Shown one piece after another: positions 34,393-41,620 of a DNA stretch of 64,000 nucleotides. Under the pieces are notes generated by a model. It was not told where the DNA came from. It saw only the letters and a program-made list of their open reading frames with translations, and ran no database searches. Each line of letters begins with the position of its first letter. The stretch's first letter is position 1. Location: the NCBI GenBank assembly GCA_037189665.1, contig JBBCIV010000083.1, positions 1-64,000 of the forward strand, read 5' to 3'. Origin of the DNA: BPJO01 sp037189665. GTDB taxonomy: Bacteria > Planctomycetota > Phycisphaerae > Tepidisphaerales > Tepidisphaeraceae. The position numbers and the translations under genes are program-made.

Positions 34393-37050
34393 ATGTCCGA
34401 CCTGCTGCAAAGCAACGCCAGGATGCCCTCCGCCGACGCCGTGCTGACGCCGGCGATGAAGCAGTACGTCCAGTTCAAGCAGCAATATCCGGATTACGTG
34501 CTGTTCTTCCGGATGGGCGACTTCTACGAGATGTTCTGGGAGGACGCGAAGCTGGCGCACCGCGTGATGGGCGTGACGCTCACCACGCGGAGCAAGGACA
34601 GCCCCGACCCGATCCCGATGGCCGGCGTGCCGTTTCACGCGGTCGAAGGCTACCTGCGAAAGATGATCGCCGCGGGATATCGCGTCGCGATCTGCGAGCA
34701 GACCGAGGACCCCGCCAGCGCCAAGGGCGTGATCAAGCGCGACGTCACGCGCCTGATGACCCCCGGCACGCTCACCGACGACCCCCTCCTCGACGGCCGG
34801 CAGGACAACTACCTGGCGGCGGTCGCGTTCGGGCTGGCGAAAGGCGATGCGTACAAGACCGCGCTGGCGTGGGTCGATCTCTCGACCGGCCATCTCGTCG
34901 CGATGAGCGACGTCGAATCGCGCGTGATGGACGAACTGGGCCGCCTGCGGCCGGCGGAAGTGCTGATCCCCGAACTGGCGTCGGGACAACCCCACCCGGT
35001 CGGCCAGGCGGTCAGGAGCCGCGGCATCAGCACCGTCACCAGCCGGCCGGGATGGCAGTTCACCGCGCATCACGCGAAGGAAACCATCCAGCGCCAATGG
35101 GGCGCGCGATCCACCGAGGGCTTCGGCTTCGCGCCCGACGACCCCGCCAACTACGCCATCGCCGCGGTGCTGTCGTACCTGGAAGAGACGCAGAAAACCC
35201 AGATCGGCCACCTTCACACGCCCCGCAAGCACGTCGCCGACGACTACCTGGCGATCGATCCCGCCACCTACCGCGCGCTGGAGATCGACCGCACCGTCCG
35301 CGCCGGCGGCACCGAGGGCACGCTGCTGACGGCGGTCGACCGCACGCGCACCGCGATGGGCGCTCGCCTGCTGCGACAGTGGACGCGCTTCCCGCTGTGC
35401 GACCTCGAACACATTCACGCCCGGCAGAACGCGATCGCCGCGCTGCTGGAATCGCCCGCCGACCTGCGGTCGGTCATCGGCGGGCTGGACGGGATCTGCG
35501 ATATCGAGCGCATCATCGCCCGCGTGACCGTCGGCCGGGCAAGCCCGCGCGATCTGGCATCGCTGGGGCGGTGCCTGCAGGCGCTACCCGCCCTGCTCGA
35601 TCAACTCGACAAGCTTCCCGGCGCCGCCGCCCTCGCGCCGGAGTTGGCGGCGATGCGCGATTTCGTCGTCCAGCAGGCCGCGTTCATCACCGCCGCCATC
35701 CTCGCGGAGCCCGCCGCCCACCTGCGCGAGGGCGGCGTGATCGCGCCCGGCTACGACGCCGAGCTGGACCGCCTCAAAAACATCGGCGAAGGCGGCCAGC
35801 AGTGGCTCGCCAGCTACCAGGCCAAGCTCGCCAGCGAATCGAAAATCCCCAACGTCAAGGTCGGCTACAACCGCGTCTTCGGCTACTACATCGAGCTTAG
35901 CGAAGCCCAGCGCGACAAGGCCCCCGCCGACTGGATTCGCAAGCAGACGCTCAAGGGCTCGGAGCGCTACATCACGCAGGAACTGAAGGAGTTCGAAACC
36001 GAAGCCCTCGGCGCCCGCGATAAGGCGATCGCGATGGAGCAGCGGCTGTTCGAACAGGTCCGCCAGACGCTGCTGCCCAGCGTGCCGCAATACCAGGAGC
36101 TGGCCGCCAGTCTCGCGCGGCTGGACGTGCTCAGCAGCCTCGCCCTGCTCGCCCAGGAACGCCGCTACTGCAAGCCGAACGTGGTCGAAGAGCGCGTGCT
36201 GGAGATCATCGACGGCAAACACCCGGTTCTGGAGCAGCAGCTCGGGAACGATTTCGTCAGCAACGACGTCCGCATCGCCGCCGGCGATACGCTGATGCTC
36301 ATCACCGGGCCGAACATGGCGGGCAAATCGACGTATATCCGCCAGGTGGCGCTCATCACGCTGCTCGCGCAGATCGGCAGCTACGTGCCGGCCAAGAGCG
36401 CGACGATCGGGTGCGCCGATCGCATCTTCGCCCGCATCGGCGCCAGCGACGAGCTGCACTCCGGACAATCGACCTTCATGGTCGAGATGACCGAGACCGC
36501 CAACATCCTCAACAACGCCACCGACCGCTCGCTCGTCATCCTCGACGAGATCGGCCGGGGCACGAGCACGCTCGACGGGCTGAGCCTCGCCTGGGCGATC
36601 AGCGAGCACATCGCCGGCGCGGTGAAGTGCCGGACGCTGTTCGCGACGCACTACCACGAGCTGACCGAGCTGGCCGACCGGTACGGCGGCGTGCGAAACC
36701 TGAACGTGTCGGTCCGCGAATGGGAAGACCAGGTCGTCTTCCTGCACCGCATCGTCGAAGGCGGGACGGATCGCAGCTACGGCATCCACGTCGCGCGTCT
36801 GGCCGGCGTGCCCAAGGCGGTGCTGGACCGCGCGAAGGAATTGCTGTCGCAGCTGGCGGTCCATCACGTCGAGCAGACGACGCGCGCCAGGAACGTGAAG
36901 AAGAAAGACGAATGGCAAATGGTGCTCTTCGGCGACGCCTCCAGCCCGCTGATCGACGAACTGAAGGCGCTGAAAGTCGACGAACTGTCCCCCATGCAGG
37001 CGTTCGAGCTGGTCCGCAAATGGCAGCAGGAGTACGGCGGAAAAAGGTGA
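34393..37050 (+). CDS. mutS: DNA mismatch repair protein MutS
   Basis: An 885-residue MutS1. The mismatch-binding Phe-Xaa-Glu motif is in RMGDFYEMFWED near residue 40. The lever and clamp domains follow. The ATPase has Walker A ITGPNMAGKSTYIRQ, then DELHSGQSTFMVEM, Walker B LVILDEIGRGTSTLDG and LFATHYHELTEL. The C-terminal helix-turn-helix with YGIHVARLAGVPKAVLDRA is complete. No mutL is seen in this window. Confidence 0.96.
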   Translation: MSDLLQSNARMPSADAVLTPAMKQYVQFKQQYPDYVLFFRMGDFYEMFWEDAKLAHRVMGVTLTTRSKDSPDPIPMAGVPFHAVEGYLRKMIAAGYRVAICEQTEDPASAKGVIKRDVTRLMTPGTLTDDPLLDGRQDNYLAAVAFGLAKGDAYKTALAWVDLSTGHLVAMSDVESRVMDELGRLRPAEVLIPELASGQPHPVGQAVRSRGISTVTSRPGWQFTAHHAKETIQRQWGARSTEGFGFAPDDPANYAIAAVLSYLEETQKTQIGHLHTPRKHVADDYLAIDPATYRALEIDRTVRAGGTEGTLLTAVDRTRTAMGARLLRQWTRFPLCDLEHIHARQNAIAALLESPADLRSVIGGLDGICDIERIIARVTVGRASPRDLASLGRCLQALPALLDQLDKLPGAAALAPELAAMRDFVVQQAAFITAAILAEPAAHLREGGVIAPGYDAELDRLKNIGEGGQQWLASYQAKLASESKIPNVKVGYNRVFGYYIELSEAQRDKAPADWIRKQTLKGSERYITQELKEFETEALGARDKAIAMEQRLFEQVRQTLLPSVPQYQELAASLARLDVLSSLALLAQERRYCKPNVVEERVLEIIDGKHPVLEQQLGNDFVSNDVRIAAGDTLMLITGPNMAGKSTYIRQVALITLLAQIGSYVPAKSATIGCADRIFARIGASDELHSGQSTFMVEMTETANILNNATDRSLVILDEIGRGTSTLDGLSLAWAISEHIAGAVKCRTLFATHYHELTELADRYGGVRNLNVSVREWEDQVVFLHRIVEGGTDRSYGIHVARLAGVPKAVLDRAKELLSQLAVHHVEQTTRARNVKKKDEWQMVLFGDASSPLIDELKALKVDELSPMQAFELVRKWQQEYGGKR

Positions 37051-37177
37051 CGCGGGCGGGGAGATCTTTCCCCGCGGTCAACAGACGCGATCGCAGCCGC
37101 CATGCCCGCCCAAGGCTCGCCAACATCGTTCCGTCCGCCTATACTTCCGTCGCATTCAGTTACCGCCGATTTCCGGC

Positions 37178-37218
37178 CCGGACGAGGAGCGACGTACCCG
37201 GTGAAGACAAGACGACGC
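37178..37218 (+). promoter_or_regulatory. Guanidine-III (ykkC-III) riboswitch aptamer
   Basis: The 41 bases follow the guanidine-III layout: CCGGACGAGG, then GCG-A-CG, TACCCGGT, a short GAAGACAAGA segment and CGACGC. The two CCGG elements and the GCGACG/CGACGC pair can form the H-type pseudoknot, with one A-A mismatch in the second helix. It agrees closely with the known Thermobifida aptamer as I recall it. It is followed 25 bases later by the start of a Gdx/SugE guanidinium exporter, the expected target. Confidence 0.85.
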
Positions 37219-37242
37219 ATCGCGGAAGAAGGAGCGCGTCGT
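37212..37242 (+). promoter_or_regulatory. Alternative hairpin overlapping aptamer and ribosome binding site
   Basis: ACGACGC (37212-37218), the 3' strand of the aptamer, is perfectly complementary to GCGTCGT (37236-37242), the seven bases before the ATG. Their loop contains the Shine-Dalgarno AAGGAG (37229-37234). The hairpin and the ligand-bound aptamer cannot form together, so this looks like a translational ON switch. Confidence 0.7.
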
Positions 37243-37563
37243 ATGCATTGGGTTCTTCTCATCATTGCGGGCGTGCTGGAGGCCGGCTGGGCGGTCGGGC
37301 TGAAATACACGCAGGGGTTTACCAGACCCGTTCCAAGCATCCTGACCATCCTGGGCATCGTCGCGAGCATGTACCTGCTGGCGGTGGCGGCGAAGACGCT
37401 GCCGATCGGGACGGCGTACGCGGTATGGGTCGGCATTGGCACGTTCGGCGCGATCGTGCTTGGCATGACGCTCCTGGGCGAGCCGGCCACGCCGATGCGG
37501 CTCTTCTTCCTGGCACTTTTGCTGATCGCGATCATCGGCCTGAAAGTCTCGGCGGCGCACTGA
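37243..37563 (+). CDS. gdx: Gdx/SugE-type guanidinium exporter (SMR family)
   Basis: A 106-residue, four-helix small multidrug resistance protein. The essential Glu is at 13 (GVLEAGWAVGLKY) with Trp16, and KYTQGFTRPVPS matches the Gdx subtype rather than the EmrE drug exporters. Later helices include YLLAVAAKTLPIGTAYAVWVGIG in outline (core LPIGTAYAVW) and GEPATPMRLFFLALLLIAI. Gdx proteins work as antiparallel dimers that export guanidinium in exchange for protons. Start ATG 37243 lies 8 bases after AAGGAG. The guanidine-III riboswitch upstream supports this subtype. Confidence 0.93.
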   Translation: MHWVLLIIAGVLEAGWAVGLKYTQGFTRPVPSILTILGIVASMYLLAVAAKTLPIGTAYAVWVGIGTFGAIVLGMTLLGEPATPMRLFFLALLLIAIIGLKVSAAH

Positions 37564-37693
37564 GGCGGCCTCGCGTTGCACCACTCGCAGCAGGTTCTCG
37601 ATGCGGACGCCGTTGTCGAACCGCACGCAGGCTTGCGGGACTGGACCGCGCCCGCCTATCCGCGCCGCGGCCCATCGTATACATTCGCCCCCC

Positions 37694-38041
37694 ATGGATG
37701 AACTGCCTCCCTGTCCGGAATGCGAATCGACCTACACCTATCGCGACGGAGCGCTTCTGGTCTGTCCCGAGTGCGCCCACGAATGGAACCCCGATGATGC
37801 GGCCGTCGAGGCCCCCGTTGAGGCGCAGCGCGTCTGGCGCGACGCCAACGGCGCCGAACTGAAAGACGGCGACAGCGTCACCCTCGTCAAAGACCTGAAA
37901 GTCAAAGGCGCCGGCGCCACCCTGAAGGCCGGCACGAAGGTCCGCAACATCCGCCTCGTCGAAGGCGACCACGACATCGACTGCCGCATCGACGGCATCG
38001 GCCCGATGTCGCTCAAATCGGCGTTCGTGAAGAAAGCGTGA
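37694..38041 (+). CDS. phnA: PhnA/YjdM-family zinc-ribbon protein
   Basis: A 115-residue protein with the full PhnA pattern: N-terminal zinc ribbon CPECESTYTYRDGALLVCPECAHEW (four Cys in two CxxC pairs; core LLVCPECAHEW) and the C-terminal domain with DANGAELKDGDSVTLVKDLKVKG in outline and TKVRNIRLVEGDHDIDCRI. The name reflects a historic link to phosphonate use in E. coli; its real function is unclear and no phosphonate genes are near. Start ATG 37694. Confidence 0.9.
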   Translation: MDELPPCPECESTYTYRDGALLVCPECAHEWNPDDAAVEAPVEAQRVWRDANGAELKDGDSVTLVKDLKVKGAGATLKAGTKVRNIRLVEGDHDIDCRIDGIGPMSLKSAFVKKA

Positions 38042-38090
38042 GGGCAATCGGTAGCACCGTGGGCGTTCGAAGGTCTGCGCCACTGCCGCG

Positions 38091-38795
38091 TCACGCCGCG
38101 CGCAATTGGTTCGCAACGCGAACACCATTCCCGAACTGCACGTACGTCTGCGCCGCGTGGCTCCACGGGCCACGTTGTTGGCGGTTGTTGTACCAGGCCG
38201 CGGCGATCCACACCTTCGATCCGGGCGTGGCGGTGTGGGGAAGATCGATGGTTGTGTTCGTGCGAGAGGTGTTGGCGTACCATGTCCACGCGTCGCTGCC
38301 TGCGGGCGGTGCGTCGTCGCCGATGTGGATCCAGATCGCCGCCCCCGCCACGCCCGTCGGCTTGCCGCGGGTGCCAGTGCCCAATTGGCGGATGCCCAAC
38401 TCCACCCGATGGCCGACCGTCGATCCGATCTGCAGTGCGGGCATTTCCGTCGGCGTCTCGATGCGCGATCGCCCGACGCGCGGCTTCAGTCCCAGTTCGA
38501 TCAGTTGCGTGTCACTCACCGCCTGGTTCGCAATGATCAGATTTCCCAATCGCCGCGCTGCAGAGGTAAGCAACCGCTTCCGCGCCCGCTTCGCCTCCAC
38601 CGCTACGCTCGTCCGCGTCTGCGGCGCCGTCGCCACCGCGTACGCCTCCGCATACGCCTGCGCGATGGCCTGCATCTCGAGCGCCTGCGCCTCGGTCACG
38701 CCATACGCCGCCGGATCGCTGACAAGATGCGCCGCAAATTGGCGCCCGCTCGTGCTCAGTTCCGAATCCGTGCCGTAATAAAAGCTCTGACCCAT
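38091..38795 (-). CDS. Hypothetical protein, soluble, possible Fn3-like C-terminus
   Basis: A 234-residue protein from ATG 38795 (GGGAG six bases upstream; the ATG at 38801 is the alternative). No signal peptide. An Ala-rich helical N-terminal half (ALEMQAIAQAYAEAYAVA) is followed by a beta-rich half. In that half GKPTGVAGAAIWIHIGDDAP, WYANTSRTNTTIDLP and GSKVWIAAAWYNNRQQRGPW suggest a fibronectin-like sandwich, as in conserved planctomycete proteins of unknown function. Confidence 0.65.
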   Translation of the reverse strand: MGQSFYYGTDSELSTSGRQFAAHLVSDPAAYGVTEAQALEMQAIAQAYAEAYAVATAPQTRTSVAVEAKRARKRLLTSAARRLGNLIIANQAVSDTQLIELGLKPRVGRSRIETPTEMPALQIGSTVGHRVELGIRQLGTGTRGKPTGVAGAAIWIHIGDDAPPAGSDAWTWYANTSRTNTTIDLPHTATPGSKVWIAAAWYNNRQQRGPWSHAAQTYVQFGNGVRVANQLRAA

Positions 38796-38801
38796 AACCA
38801 T

Positions 38802-39217
38802 CTCCCGCCCCGCCGTTCTTCGTAACGAGGCTACTTAGCAAATCGGCCCGCCATGGCTTCAACTGAGGCAATCCGCGAACGACAGATAAAATCCGCGTTG
38901 TTCGGCCCAAATCCACGTTATCCCACCCGAAGAGATCTTGAAACGCCCCGAACGACGATGTTTCGCCGCGAAAAAAGATAATTCGCGGCCCTTTAGGTTG
39001 GTCTTCGGCATCCCGCCATATTCGACGGGCAAACACTCTCGAGGCGACGAGATTAGGTTGGCAAATGCTGGAATAGGCTGCATCAATCCGGATCAGAACG
39101 ATCCGCCTCGATCCAAATTGTCACACGGCGAAACCGATTGTTCTGCCGCGATTTAGTGTGTTGAGCGCACGGCCTCCACGCTCGACATATAATCTCAGCA
39201 GGCGTCAAAGGATTCAC
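38802..39217. other. 416-base intergenic region, lower GC, start of accessory patch
   Basis: No convincing gene. One sampled 60-base line here (38881-38940) has 30 G+C, against 39 of 60 in a line inside mutS (36421-36480). A TATAAT hexamer at 39188-39193 is a likely -10 box for the HEPN gene; no good -35 box is at 17 bases. A short minus-strand frame at 38859-39086 has no support. Confidence 0.5.
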
Positions 39218-40159
39218 ATGAGCATTCTGCAAAACGCGGTCGATTCGATGGAACTGGGCGTAGAGGACTTCCAGACGAAGGATCCAAAGCGACTCCCTTC
39301 TGCCGTGAGGAATTTTTTCGCGGGGGTCCTGCTTCTGTTCAAGCACCGATTGGCTGAACTCAGCGGATCTGACGAGTCGCTGATCAAAGAGAAGGTCGTG
39401 CCCACACTGGAGGACGGCAAGGTCGTATGGCGCGGCACGGGGAAGAAGACCGTAACCGTCGACCAGATTAAAGATCGGTTCAAAGGCTTGGGAATCGTTG
39501 TCGACTGGACCGAACTCGACAAGTTACAAGCATACCGCAACGAAATTGAACACTACCACAGTTCTGTCCGGCCTGAAGTCGTGCAGCAGTACTTGGTCAG
39601 GGCATTTGTTGTTGTCCGCGACTTTATCGATGACGTATTACGGCTTTCTCCACGAGACCTTTTGGGTGAGAAGACCTGGGACGCGTTGGTTGAATTGGAG
39701 GAAGTCTACAAGGCCGAGCGTGACGCCTGCTCAAGGAAGATGGACGAAATCACGTGGTCAAACGAGACGGCGCAGCTCTGGATAACGTCTGCAACATGCA
39801 ACAAATGCGGCTCGGATTTGGTGAAACCGACAGCCGATAGTGCGCTGGAGGATGAGGACGCTGAGTTCGAATGTTCCGCATGCGGTGAGCGATGGTCGCG
39901 CATTGACCTGCTGAAAGTCTGCGGTTCACCTCACCATAGCCATCGAAGCATTATGGAAGGCGGCGAAGATCCCGTTGGGATTTGCCCTCAGTGCGGAAAC
40001 GAAGGATATGACACAGTCGAGCAACAGTGCGCCTTCTGTGGCGAGCGCGGACCGTATGAATGTGTTCGCTGTGGGAACGAGATTCCTGCTGGCGAACTCA
40101 GCTACGATGATGGCGACCTCTGCGGATTCTGTGCGCATATGACGAGCAAAGACGACTAG
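39218..40159 (+). CDS. HEPN-domain protein with three zinc ribbons
   Basis: A 313-residue protein from ATG 39218 (AAAGGA six bases upstream). Residues about 1-145 are all-helical and carry Arg107-Asn-x3-His112 in YRNEIEHYH, the RNxxxH catalytic motif of HEPN ribonucleases. After a helical linker come three Cys4 clusters: 194/197 with 219/222, 256/259 with 271/274, and 282/285 with 302/305. HEPN proteins are often RNases in toxin-antitoxin, abortive-infection or CRISPR systems. The zinc ribbons may bind RNA or partners. No antitoxin-like small gene is adjacent. GC is lower than in neighbouring housekeeping genes, which suggests acquisition. Confidence 0.8.
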   Translation: MSILQNAVDSMELGVEDFQTKDPKRLPSAVRNFFAGVLLLFKHRLAELSGSDESLIKEKVVPTLEDGKVVWRGTGKKTVTVDQIKDRFKGLGIVVDWTELDKLQAYRNEIEHYHSSVRPEVVQQYLVRAFVVVRDFIDDVLRLSPRDLLGEKTWDALVELEEVYKAERDACSRKMDEITWSNETAQLWITSATCNKCGSDLVKPTADSALEDEDAEFECSACGERWSRIDLLKVCGSPHHSHRSIMEGGEDPVGICPQCGNEGYDTVEQQCAFCGERGPYECVRCGNEIPAGELSYDDGDLCGFCAHMTSKDD

Positions 40160-40255
40160 ATGGAGGGCACCGCGTTGTCTCGCCGCTTGGAAGTTCCACG
40201 CAATCGCATGCGACGTGCCGTACTGCGCCGCGTTCAGCAGACGACGAAAGAGCCA

Positions 40256-41461
40256 CTATCCGATATCGATGAAGTTGCTCTCAATTCCCGCAACTTCGAC
40301 CATTTTTTTCAGGGCACGCTTCTGCTTGGTAGTCGTACAGTCGGTCGGAGGAATCAGCACGATCCGCTTCGTATTCTTTGCAGGCGAAACAACAGTCACG
40401 TTCCCTTGTTCCATGAAGTGCTGCGTGCACATACCAAGCAGCATCGTCATTTTCCGTGGGAGCTTCTGCGATGGGTGAAGATTCTTGAGCAATCGGTCTT
40501 CAACATACCATGCGATGCTGTTCAGCGAGAGGATCACGCGCGGATCCGAAAAGTTGTAGCCAAAGCGTATCCAGTCAGCGAGGTCCGTATCGGCGTAGAC
40601 AGCCTTCTCCTTGCGAAAATCTGTATACAGAAACATATTGACGCCCATCGCCATTCTGATTGCGACGTACTCGAACAACTCGCGGCGACAGAACCATCTA
40701 GCGAACTCCAACCGGTATGATCGTTCCCTGCACATTGACGCGCACCTATTGAGAACCAGCGTATTGAAGACCCGTTCGTAGCTGACTTCCAGCTCTCCTG
40801 TTGACTTGTGTTTGAACAGCAAGGGTATGCCTTCGGAACGATAAAGATCAGAAAGGTCTACCTTCGATACAAGGGCCCTCAACAGTACTCGTAGTCGCGC
40901 CAGATCATCTCCGTAGATGAGAGCCATCAGTTTTGTCACGCACGCCGAAGGTGACCGTTCAAACAGGTCACCGATGAAGATAAATGGAAAGTTACTCTCG
41001 GGATTCTCTCTCAGAAATCGAATGTGGACAGACGCATCAATGTCTCGGTCGATCACAACCGCGATCTTTCGATCTGCGGCGGTCTTGTCCAGAATACGTA
41101 GGTCGCGTGAGACCTGGCTATTTGACGCGAAAATCTCGAAAACGACTTTGCGCCCAGAAAACTCAAATAGCATGAGATCGTTACGCCCGCCGGCGAGACC
41201 TTGCGGTTCGGGCATCGCGTGGTGATCCGGCGCAGCGATCGCGATTAGTGCTGCCAAGCGTTGCTCAACGACTGAGTGCAGGCGGTGCTTACGCCGCATC
41301 TCCAAAAGCCACGAAGGGAAGCCCGAGTCTTCCCTATATGTGATGCGGTCGATCTCGGTGGCAGCCTTCTTTGTCGCCGCCGAGCGCGATCGAGTTGCCC
41401 CGGAATTTCGCGCAGTATCGCCCCTGTTTCGCATATCCGGCAGATTAGTCTTGCCATTCAA
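40256..41461 (-). CDS. Unknown protein with possible PD-(D/E)xK-like core
   Basis: A 401-residue soluble protein. I do not recognise the family. Residues about 60-165 read like an alpha/beta nuclease-type fold: a helix (VVEQRLAALIAIAAP), then GGRNDLMLFEFSGRKVVFEIFAS with Asp95 and Glu109 in the places of PD and ExK, then DLRILDKTAADRKIAVVIDRDID. The usual Lys after Glu109 is replaced (EIF). The second half is helical with many aromatic and charged residues (EFARWFCRRELFEYVAIRM). Convergent with the HEPN gene, 96 bases apart. A sampled line (40561-40620) has 32 G+C of 60. Confidence 0.6.
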   Translation of the reverse strand: MNGKTNLPDMRNRGDTARNSGATRSRSAATKKAATEIDRITYREDSGFPSWLLEMRRKHRLHSVVEQRLAALIAIAAPDHHAMPEPQGLAGGRNDLMLFEFSGRKVVFEIFASNSQVSRDLRILDKTAADRKIAVVIDRDIDASVHIRFLRENPESNFPFIFIGDLFERSPSACVTKLMALIYGDDLARLRVLLRALVSKVDLSDLYRSEGIPLLFKHKSTGELEVSYERVFNTLVLNRCASMCRERSYRLEFARWFCRRELFEYVAIRMAMGVNMFLYTDFRKEKAVYADTDLADWIRFGYNFSDPRVILSLNSIAWYVEDRLLKNLHPSQKLPRKMTMLLGMCTQHFMEQGNVTVVSPAKNTKRIVLIPPTDCTTTKQKRALKKMVEVAGIESNFIDIG

Positions 41462-41620
41462 CTATGGCAAAGAACGGGGACGGTGGCCCACCCGCCACCC
41501 GCGCCATGTACCCCCGCCTCGTTTCGGTTATATTCCTTGGTCACAGTCGCCGGGTGCGCGAGCGGGCGTGGTCGGTGGGGTTTCAGGGATGAGAATCGGT
41601 TAGCAAGGAAGCAAGGAACC

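Noticed and set aside
37141..37242. Guanidine-I (ykkC) or guanidine-II (mini-ykkC) riboswitch before the exporter
   Set aside because: No tandem ACGR-loop hairpins and no guanidine-I core are present; the sequence fits guanidine-III instead.
38859..39086. 75-residue minus-strand open frame in the gap before the HEPN gene
   Set aside because: No ribosome binding site or recognisable pattern. A small antitoxin was considered, but orientation and spacing do not support it.
40160..40720. Plus-strand open frame right after the HEPN gene
   Set aside because: It is antisense to the 401-residue gene, which has better codon and domain character.
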